Source: Aselliscus stoliczkanus (lineage: Eukaryota > Chordata > Mammalia > Chiroptera > Hipposideridae). Taken from it: a stretch of DNA of 64,000 nucleotides. The stretch lies in NCBI GenBank assembly GCA_033961575.1, contig CM066732.1, positions 80,866,687 to 80,930,686 on the forward strand, read 5' to 3'. The translations under genes and the position numbers were made by a program. Positions 56,201-64,000 of this stretch are shown piece by piece (positions within the stretch are counted from its first letter, which is position 1; the number at the start of each line of letters is the position of its first letter). The notes under the pieces were generated by a model, which was not told where the DNA came from, made no database searches, and was given only the letters and a program-made list of their open reading frames with translations.

Positions 56201-57064
56201 ATATATACAATTATAAATTTAAAGCTGTAATTGCAAAAAAAACCCAAAACCCAAAAAACGCTGCTTTGAGGTTGACTACACTTCCAATATCAGAGTAGTG
56301 AATATATAGGTTAAGTAGTACATTATATTTCACAAGTACTGCAGAGGATTTTAAATTCCTATGCCATAGGAATGGTGTGCATATAATGCAATGGTATAGG
56401 TTAAATAAAATAGCCATCATATTTCAGAAACATTATGAGAGGGCAAGTTTGAAACATATATGCATATAAGTGCAAAATGGCTGTATTACATAAAAGAAAA
56501 TAGAAAAAACAGAAAATTACACTGCGGGGGACAAGAGGGGAGATAATGGCTGAAGAGAATGACGAAAGGAAATAAGGAATCCCTTCTCAGCAACATGAAG
56601 TTTGCAAGATATGAATCATACATTTCAGAATAGATAAGTATTCTGCAGGAGTGAACAAAATCTACTGTGTCTCAGATAGTACAAGAGCAGAAAGTATAGA
56701 AATGTCAGGGAACCTAAGTTAGAACTAAGCCACAGAAATACAGAGATTCACCATATTTGGCCTTTGAGAACCAATTAACAGACATAAAATTGGAAAACAG
56801 TGTTATAGTTAAAGTAGGGGAGTTGCCAACTCTACATATAATACTGAATGAATGTCTCTTCATATTAATTAAACTCATGAATTGGATAATGTCAACTCCT
56901 TAATGTTTCATGAGACTAATTACGTAGAGAATATTGTGAGACAATTCACCAACACAGGGCTATGAATTCTGCATCAATACTACATAAAGCAGTCATATTA
57001 TATAACTATAAAATTTTGTAAGCACTGTGAGCCATTCCACATATATTGCTTAACATGGTATTTA
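56201..57064. other. Unassigned AT-rich DNA
   Basis: No element recognised. Confidence 0.45.
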
Positions 57065-57174
57065 GGGATAAAATACCCTAAGGGGCATCTAGTACACAGT
57101 TCAGCAATTGACTAAAAGCACATTGGATCTGAATAAGGAAACAACACGCATATTTACGCATATTTATGTTGCAC
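57065..57174 (+). repeat. 110-bp direct repeat, copy 1
   Basis: It begins GGGATAAAATACCCTAAGGG and ends ATATTTATGTTGCAC. A second copy at 58129-58238 aligns over its whole length with a few substitutions and small indels. Homology stops abruptly at both edges. Confidence 0.85.
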
Positions 57175-57621
57175 TTACATAAAATTTAGTAAGTACTTGA
57201 AAACCTTTGAAAAGCAATCCAAGTTATGAACCAGGTTTAGAGTTTGGAGCATCAAGGAAAAGAGATATAGAATTGGATTTTTTTTTTTTTTAGAAAATTA
57301 GGCCCAAAGTTGGTTTGCAGTGCTTTTAGCACATATTTGTAAATCAACCTCTCATCTTAATGCATTGATTTTATTTTTTTTCCAAATGGCAAGTGATAAT
57401 TCAATATTATGTATTTTTTTTCTAATGACTGTTTTAAGCCCTCATTTTTTCATTAGCTGCAGATGAAATGTGTTCATGATGTCCCAAAATAAATTGTTAC
57501 ATAATATGGGAATTTCAAGTTTTTCATGCCACTTCATACTTTTGTCCAATAAAAAAGCTTCAAAGAAACGTTAAGATACTCTCAATCTAGAGGAACATCA
57601 TGTGCAATATGTCATCTTAAG
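57175..57621. other. Unassigned AT-rich DNA
   Basis: Only poly(T) runs are seen. Confidence 0.45.
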
Positions 57622-57635
57622 AAAGGCAGGTTTTA

Positions 57636-57745
57636 GGGCCAGCCGAGTGGCCTGGTGGTTAAGCGCTGGCCTAGGAAGCCAGCGGCCCCGGTTCGGTCCC
57701 ACATATGAGGGCCAGCGATATTGCCCTCAAAAAAAAAAAAAAAAA
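57636..57745 (+). mobile_element. Short type A SINE, first of a same-target pair
   Basis: About 110 bp: head GGGCCAGCCGAGTGGCC, B-box CGGTTCGGTCCC (57688), then CACATATGAGGGCCAGCG and GCCCTC before poly(A). The left target-site duplication AAAGGCAGGTTTTA (57622-57635) recurs as AAAGGCGGGTTTTTA on the right (57746-57760). Confidence 0.88.
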
Positions 57746-57761
57746 AAAGGCGGGTTTTTAA

Positions 57762-57914
57762 GGGCCAGCCAAGTGGCTCAGTTGGTTAAGAGCTCACTCA
57801 AGAGTGCGCGCTGAGCTCTGAGCAACAGGGTTGCCGGTTGGATTCCCAGCCCGAGCTGAGCAGCTGCTGAGCTGCCAACAGGTAGCAGGATGGCTCAGCT
57901 TAAAAAAAAAAAAA
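57762..57914 (+). mobile_element. Short type B SINE, second of a same-target pair
   Basis: About 153 bp with GGGCCAGCCAAGTGGCTCAG, GCTCACTCAAGAG and GCCAACAGGTAGCAGGATGG blocks, then poly(A). It starts directly after the right duplication of the previous SINE and is followed by a third copy of the same target, AAAGGGAGGTTTTA (57915-57928). Confidence 0.88.
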
Positions 57915-57984
57915 AAAGGGAGGTTTTATGTACATTATATTAAACCAGAATATTAGGTTAATTTTTTTGATGAGGCAGTGTCAT

Positions 57985-58060
57985 AAATGTATTGCATCAT
58001 CTCTCTTTAGCTTTAATATTCTCATCTGTAAAATAGGGGTAATAAGTAACCCTATGACCT
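57985..58060 (+). mobile_element. MIR fragment
   Basis: 'attctcatctgtaaaatagg' (58017) with GGGTAATAAGTAACCC is the MIR 3' core. Confidence 0.6.
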
Positions 58061-58128
58061 CAATCCTATTCCCATCACCTAGTCGTCACTACTACCACTT
58101 ATCCAGTGACCTGTCAGATTATTAGTGT

Positions 58129-58238
58129 GGGATAAAATACCCTAAGGGGCACCTTCTAGTACACAGTTCAGCAATTGACTAAAAACACATTGGATCTGAA
58201 TAAGGAAAACTCATATTTATACATATTTATGTTGCACA
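58129..58238 (+). repeat. 110-bp direct repeat, copy 2
   Basis: A second copy of 57065-57174, with a 3-base insertion (CACCTTCTAG instead of CATCTAG) and a few other changes. It has the same orientation and lies about 1.06 kb downstream. Confidence 0.85.
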
Positions 58239-58291
58239 TATCCCCAACACACATTATGCTTCTCTCTTTTTCACCCTACCTGAAAAGAGTT

Positions 58292-58353
58292 CTATTCCAC
58301 TCAAATATTCTGTAGCTTCCCCCTATTCCACTCAAATCTTCTGTAGCTTCCCC
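58292..58353. repeat. Tandem 31-bp duplication
   Basis: Two adjacent 31-base units, 58292-58322 and 58323-58353, each beginning CTATTCCACTCAAAT and ending CTGTAGCTTCCCC, with one difference. Confidence 0.92.
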
Positions 58354-58624
58354 ATCACTTTCCTCCCAGAGAAGTCATGCATTTGCTGCCTTGCTCACAT
58401 TTCTAATAATTCCACCCTGAGCAATATCATTTATTCAGGTAGTTGTATATCATTTAATTGTTCATCCTTCTTCCATTGCTCCCAGACACAAAAACAAAAC
58501 AAAAACTCAGTTATATTTGTGAGCTAAACACCAACTTTGTAGTGTAAAAGTTAATGATATGCCTATATCCTAATAAAGGAAAACTTTATGTTCTAAATAA
58601 ATTAGAATCATAAAGAACCACTAA

Positions 58625-58812
58625 ATCAGTATTCCATAAACCTCAGTGAACATGAGAAGCTCTGAGGAGCTTGTTATAAAGCATATCCTTGGGGCCTCGC
58701 TCAAGTGATTCTAATTTATTCTCTCTGATTAAGGTCGAAAAATTTGTGTTATTAATAATCACTCTCCCCCTCGGTGATCCTGATACAGGTATTCCAGGGG
58801 TCACACTGGAGA
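58625..58812 (+). mobile_element. MER5-type hAT DNA transposon fragment
   Basis: 'gaggagcttgttataaagca' (58663), 'ttggggcctcgctcaagtga' (58689), 'cggtgatcctgatacaggta' (58772) and TTCCAGGGGTCACACTGGAG (58792) ending AAACACT follow MER5A order over nearly its full length. Confidence 0.75.
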
Positions 58813-58834
58813 AACACTATAATTGATGGCAAAT

Positions 58835-58920
58835 TTTGGGAAGGAATGGGTATATTCACCTCTGCATCCCTAGAAGGATGCCTGAAATTTAGTAAGCACT
58901 CAAAAAAAAAAAAAAAAAGA
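58835..58920 (+). mobile_element. Retroelement 3' end with poly(A)
   Basis: 'ctctgcatccctagaaggat' (58860), 'gcctgaaatttagtaagcac' (58880), then TCAAAAAA resembles the L2 3' UTR ('cctggcacatagtaggtgctcaataaa') followed by a long A run at 58901-58918. Confidence 0.45.
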
Positions 58921-59092
58921 GCTTGTTCTCTACCTCTCTATCTTTACCATCTCAAAAAATGGAAATTTCATCCTGCTACCTGTTGCTCAGGCATAAATCT
59001 TTAAAGTCATCTCTGATTCCTGTATTCCTTGCACGTTCCAGGTCCAATTCATTAGCAAATCCTATCAGCACAACCTTTAAAAACAAATTCCT

Positions 59093-59204
59093 GGGCCGGC
59101 CGAGTGGCACGGTGGTTGGGCGCTGGCTTGGGAGGCAGGCGGCCAGGGTTCGGGTCCCACATATGAGGGCCAGTGACACTGCCCTCAAAAAAAAAAAAAA
59201 GAGT
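59093..59204 (+). mobile_element. Short type A SINE nested in L2
   Basis: About 112 bp: GGGCCGGCCGAGTGGCACGG head, GGTTCGGGTCCC B-box (59148), CACATATGAGGGCCAGTGAC and poly(A). The target-site duplication AAAAACAAATTCCT is exact, at 59079-59092 and 59205-59218. Confidence 0.92.
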
Positions 59205-59324
59205 AAAAACAAATTCCTAATCTTACCATTTCTCATCACTTCCACTATCACAACTCTAGTGCAAGCCATCACCATCCCCAGACTCCAGTCTCATAGCTAA
59301 TCTTCCAGGTTGTACCCTGTATCC

Positions 59325-59795
59325 ATGTCTTGTGGTTGCTCTAACAAATGACCACAAACCTAATGGTTTAAGGCAATATTAATTTATTCACTTACAGTTC
59401 TGGAGGTCAAAAGTCCAAAATTTCTTTCACTGGGCTAAAGTTAAGGAGTTGGTAAGGCTGGTTCTTTTTGGAGGCTCTGAAAAGAGAACTCACTTCCTTG
59501 TTTTCTGTGGCTTCTAGAGGCCACCTGCACTCCCTGGCTCATGGCCTGTTCGTTACATTACCCCAACTTCTTTTTTCCACGGTCACATTATCTACTATTC
59601 ATTCTGACCCCCTGCCTCCCTCTTATGGGGACTGTGGTAATTGCATCTACCTGCCCTGATAATCTCTCCATCTCAAAATCCTTAGTTTAATCACATCTGC
59701 AAAGTACCTTTTGCCATTTGAAGTGACAGTCACAGGTTCTCTGGGAGAGTAAGACCTGGACATCTTTCTGGGGTACCATTATTCATCCTGCCACA
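59325..59795 (-). mobile_element. MLT1-type LTR nested in L2
   Basis: Complement of an MLT1-type LTR: 'ctctaacaaatgaccacaaa' (59339), 'cttacagttctggaggtcaa' (59391), GGCTTCTAGAGGCCACCTGC (59509) and a 'taatcacatctgcaaagtac' region (59688). It is a solo LTR with no internal region, inserted in the L2 coding remnant. Confidence 0.75.
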
Positions 59796-60425
59796 TTCCC
59801 TTAGCCTCAATTCCCTTGAGAACTTCCAGAATGAAAAAAAAAATCAGATGATAATCTTAGGCTCTAAATTTTCCACTTGCTTGATATTTTCTACAGCATG
59901 AACTACAAAGAGTTTACCATCGTCTGAAGGCCCTGTGTGATCTGACCCTCTGTAATCTCTCCAGCATTATCTAGGGCCACAAGTCTTTCAATAACAGCCT
60001 TCCAGCCACATCAGCCCCTTTGCTGTTTTCAGATTTCTCAGATGCCAGACACATTTCATCTCAGGGCGTTTGCACTTGCTCTTCCCTCTGCGTGGAATTT
60101 CTACCTTTAAATACTCACAGGCCTAGCTTTCCAACTGCATTCAGGTTTATGATTAAATATCATCTAATTGCAGGGTTCCTGTGAGTACCCCGTGGAAAAC
60201 AGCACCTTCAACTCTCAGTCACCCAATCCCATCCTGCTTTGTTTTTCATATCACTTTATATCATCTGAAATAATATATATCTGTTTGCTTGTCATCTTTC
60301 CCCCACTTTGAGAATAGTGGGGTTTCTTTGTTGTTCAGTGCTATGTTTCCCAGCACCTAGAATAATGTCTCACACAGAGATATACTCAAATATGATTTTG
60401 TAATTTTAAATGAAGGAATAAATGT

Positions 60426-60869
60426 TAAGTTAATGATTTCTAAAGCAGTGTCATCAGCTTTCTTCTTGAAAATCTTCATGTTTCTTTGGCTGTTTTCTAA
60501 TTCTTCTCTTACTAAGCTTGAAATGTAAAGATATCATATCTTCTTCATAATAAAAGCAATACCATTTTCCAATATTTTTTCTTGCAAATGCATATCTCAA
60601 GATGGATAGAACATTATAAACTTGCCTAGATTACAGTTGACACTGTTTCTATAGGAAAATGTATCTCAAATTAAAAATGCAGCAGAAGCATGCTAGGCCC
60701 ATAAAAATAAGTGACCTTCCTATAATTTTTTTAAAAATATAGTCTCTTTAGAAGTTTGTAAAAGTATTGGCACATACCTGATAGCAGAAAATATGTGCCA
60801 TGTATATTTATAGTTTAATGAATGAGCATGTTTGAATTCATGGGAGGTTGCTCAAATGAACCAACTGTG
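60426..60869. other. Unassigned AT-rich DNA
   Basis: No element recognised. Confidence 0.45.
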
Positions 60870-61085
60870 TGAAAGTAATGATAATAATATTTAGAATTAT
60901 GGTAACACTTTACCAGCATTAATTACTGCTCATGTTACCATGGCATTGACATATCTTCTTTATGGATTTGGAACCTAAGGGATAAGAAAGTGACTTGCCT
61001 AAGTCACTGAGGACCTTGATATTGAGATTAGAACTCAGTAATTCTAGGCTCTTAGAATGTGGGCTCCTACTACCAGGCCACAGTC
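60870..61085 (-). mobile_element. MIR SINE
   Basis: Plus-strand 'ggatttggaacctaagggat' (60964), 'agtgacttgcctaagtcact' (60988), 'gattagaactcagtaattct' (61026) and 'gggctcctactaccaggcca' (61061) follow the complement of MIR over nearly its full length. Confidence 0.75.
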
Positions 61086-63699
61086 TTCTCTCCAGAGAGA
61101 TGTGCCAGCATGGGATTTTACTGAAGCAGAAATGTGAAATGGGACTATTACCTATCTATCTAGTGAGAGTCTAGAGAAAAATCTACCAGTGCTAACAGAG
61201 AGGCAAAGTATATGACACCACTCTATTTAGAAATACCATTGACTATTTCTACAAAGTAAAACTGAGAGAATTGAAACATTATCTATCCCTTTAGAAAACA
61301 CAGGTACCCCCTTCACCATTGGAAAAATATACATTAAACCATCTTTATTTGATTTGATCTCTAATAATATGGACATTTAATTATTACTCACTTGCTTTCC
61401 TCTTGATTGCTCTGCAGATCCAGAATGTATAAGCAAAAGCTGATCAAATTTATTCATTTAATTTGAAGATTTTGCTTACTTAGAAAAGGCAGTAATTCAG
61501 CATTCTTTCCCATTAATAGCATGCAAAGACTTAAGGCTACAGTCTAACTTCAACTGTTCAAATTGTATACAGGCATGTTATTTTATTAAGCAGTGATTCT
61601 TTATACCTTTCCCCTCAAAAGACACCCACACTTCTTTAAAAATAAGTTGGGCAAACACTGGCTGTGAATATGTTTTTGTTTTCTTAATGGGAGTTGTACA
61701 CACAGATCAAGAACTGTACACATATTATTATCTCCAAATAATTAATATTTGTGTATTATTTCCCTTGGGTTGACTATACATGAATATAGAGGCACTGGTG
61801 CTACTCATCACAAAATACAATGTTAGCTGCTTCCAGGGGTGCCTCTGTGAATACTCGCTGCCAGTGGTTGAAGCAACTAAGGAAGCACCCTGCTGAGTCC
61901 CCTCTAGGCCCCCTCATAGACGTGTACTAATTCTATCTTCTCCTACTGGGAAGGCAGCCAAAGGCAGAGCAGGAAGGACAGCACTGTGTTCCTGGAAAGA
62001 GGAAGGTGCCAACAGCCAGGAATGGGGATGAAAAATATGGATTTTATAGACTACGGATAACGGAAGCGATGATTATAGCCTCAAACATTCCATTACAGTC
62101 AAAGAGGGCAGTCTCCCTCCTGTGACTGCCAGAAAAGGTAACAGCAACCAATTGCAGCCTTATGTTTGCACCACACAGGTGAAGCAAAATAGAGAAAGGA
62201 AACCACTTGAAGGATTTAAGCTGTGGAAGGATGTCAAATACAGAGATGGCAGTGGGCTTGTTTCCTGGTAGTGCCTGGATCATGCTTCTCCAAGACCTTA
62301 CCAACTAGCTCGGCTCTAGGCTTGCTTTTGACTTTGGAAGTTTGGGCAAAATTTAGTTTCTGTTATTGAGGTGGGGGAAACTAGCTACTTTTAAAAATAT
62401 ATAATAGGAGTTATTTCAAAGGAATATACGTATATCCATTAATAGGATAAGTTCTACTAGATAGGTGATTCTTATAAAGCGAGAAAGCAGATGGTGGGTG
62501 GGGGGTATACTACTTCTAAATGAGCTTTTTAAAAGTGGGAGAGTAAGAAATATGTCCAGTGGCAAATCATCCTTCATAAATAATACTATTTTGTTGGAAA
62601 ATATAACTGACCCTGTGTCATATTTAAGCTCATCAAGCATGAAAGCATTTCTAAACACTAAGCCTTCTCATTATGGTATAGAAAGAAAACATGGTCCTGC
62701 AGAGACATTTCTCAATGTTTACATGAGAAAAGAAAGGTGAATATTAAATCTAGTTAGGAAATTACAACAATTCTTTAAACACCTAAAAACTACTTCACCA
62801 TTGTAAGAACATTAAATAGAATCTAAATGATCATTATGTATACAAATATATAAATGCCACAATAGAGGTGGCACATTTTTTCCTTAAACATGTTGCTTTA
62901 AAAAAAAAAAGCATAAAAGGAAGGGAAATTAATATAAAACATTCTTTTAAAATTAAAATTTCTCAGTTCCGTGGTAACAATGTTTTATAAAGTTAAGCAG
63001 CAATCGCTTGTATGATTAAAGCAGTAATTATATGTATATTTAGATCATCAATATACAGTCCTCAATTTGTTTAACAGAAAACAGAAAACATCACATTTCC
63101 CTCATTTAATTCTGAGCTTTAACCTCCCCACTCCCCAATTATAAGCTCTATAATTTAGCCCCAATCCAAAATCCTGGTAGAAAATACTTGGGCGGCAGGG
63201 AATTAATTCAAAGGAGGTAAAAATATTAGCTGTGTAATATTTCAAAGGCAATCAAAGAATGACAGCACTGGTATTTGGAAGTGGAAAGTACCCAGAATTT
63301 TAGGCTTTTAAATGAAAAACTCTAAAAGAGAGAATGTAAACTTTAAAAACTATCCACAGGAGCTAAAGTGCCTTTTCTTTATTTTGACCTTTCTGCATCG
63401 TAAAGCACCAAGGTCAGATTCTGTATCTGCTAATTTGAACCCTTGTCACCTCTGAAATTTGGAAGGAACTGCTGCTCTGGGGTCTGGCCTCTTTGGATTC
63501 AGGAGTAAAGAGTATTCCAATACCATATTTTTGAGAAGATCATGTCAGGTAATTATGGAAAGTTCTTGACAATGCAGTTTATTTGAATACTGTTAAATTC
63601 ATGTTTGCTATTGATGCTCTTACATGAAGTTTCAGAATTTGCTTAAGTATAATCATTTACAGTTCAGGACAGCCCCATTATTTATTGAATGGGTGAAAT
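61086..63699. other. Unassigned low-repeat stretch of 2.6 kb
   Basis: I recognise no transposable element and no coding sequence here. The open frames (up to 91 codons) have no domains. This and 47.1-49.9 kb are the most repeat-poor parts of the window. Confidence 0.45.
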
Positions 63700-63768
63700 T
63701 GTCAATATAGTATGATATGATATAATAAGATATTATATAATGTAATACAATATAACATAATGTAACAA
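63700..63768. repeat. Degenerate (TATAA/TATGA)n AT-rich tract
   Basis: Irregular TATGATA and TATAATA units with no clean period. Confidence 0.7.
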
Positions 63769-64000
63769 CTAAGTTTAAACCCAGAGGAAACTTAAAGATT
63801 TTAGAACACAACATAATCATGGCACACCTTAGGAAGTTGAGGCCCACAGATGTAAAGCATCTTGTCCAAAATCAGTTTTTTTCTTTTAACAACTAAGTTC
63901 CCAAAACTAGAACTTAAGTCACTTTTCTTTCCCTCTCAGAATCATTCAGTGATTTCAAAGTTTGCCGTTCCATGGGACTTTGCTCATTCATGATACAATA
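63769..64000. other. Unassigned DNA to the window end
   Basis: Includes 'gaagttgaggcccacagatg' (63834), loosely like the complement of MIR. Nothing else is seen. Confidence 0.35.

Larger units (their letters stand above)
58945..60425 (+). mobile_element. L2 LINE ORF2 3' region, twice interrupted
   Basis: About 1.5 kb of L2 in plus orientation. Before the first interruption it reads TTGCTCAGGCATAAATC (58982). After the SINE the protein remnant TITTLVQAITIPRLQS (about 59247-59294) matches the L2 ORF2 block 'TTLVQA-IISRLDY'. After the LTR it resumes with 'gaaggccctgtgtgatctga' (59927), 'gggcgtttgcacttgctctt' (60064) and the 3' UTR 'cagcacctagaataatgtct' (60351). The insertions are a SINE (59093-59204) and an MLT1-type LTR (59325-59795). 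Confidence 0.85.

Noticed and set aside
57065..58238. Direct repeats considered as a CRISPR-like array or as LTRs of one provirus
   Set aside because: There are only two copies, with no regular spacers, no TG...CA ends, no polyadenylation signal and no retroviral internal sequence between them.

Overview
The window is non-coding DNA of a placental mammal, most likely a bat. It is AT-rich and carries dispersed repeats found across mammals: L2, MIR, MER5-type hAT elements, MLT1-type LTRs and old L1M fragments. On top of these lie younger, lineage-specific insertions: tRNA-derived SINEs whose heads begin GGCCGGCCGAGTGGC, and two kinds of L1. The SINE structure (tRNA-like head, CCCCAATTCCCCAATAAAATCTT tail in the long form, read in pieces) resembles VES/Rhin-1-type chiropteran SINEs, so a rhinolophoid-type bat is my best guess. 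This is recognition from memory, not a database match. I found no intact protein-coding gene, no functional tRNA or rRNA gene, no CRISPR array and nothing of prokaryotic type.

Layout. 1-8 kb: mostly unassigned AT-rich sequence with microsatellites, a minus-strand L2 (2.2-3.4 kb) and an LTR (4.45-5.24 kb). 8-13.8 kb: a long SINE, an MLT1-type LTR, a MIR, a 567-bp foldback element with 18-bp terminal inverted repeats, a 397-bp LTR almost touching it, and a 3' L1 fragment. 14-20.4 kb: quiet AT-rich DNA with old L1M and L2 pieces. 20.94-27.84 kb: the dominant structure. A 5'-inverted (twin-primed) L1 has a near-full-length but broken L1 nested in its GAAA tail, and a shared 12-bp target-site duplication flanks the whole block. 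28-35.4 kb: L2-dominated, interrupted by a GC-rich unassigned block, a short SINE, a MER5 and an LTR. 36-42.3 kb: SINEs of three types, a MIR split by an insertion, and microsatellites. 42.3-47.1 kb: LTR-like, L1M, L2, MIR and young L1 pieces. 47.1-49.9 kb and 61.1-64 kb: the two longest stretches where I recognise almost nothing. 50.2-52.4 kb: an ancient L1 with two SINEs nested in it. 54.9-60.4 kb: a (CA)n(TG)n palindrome, two SINEs stacked on the same target site, a 110-bp direct repeat about 1.06 kb apart, a MER5, and an L2 coding remnant interrupted by a SINE and an MLT1-type LTR.

Nothing here acts as a set of cooperating genes. The window records layered transposition: L2, MIR and MER5 are oldest, then LTRs and L1M, then young L1s and SINEs. 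I see no undescribed biological system. The items most worth checking are the foldback element, the composite L1, the same-target SINE pair and the 110-bp direct repeat.
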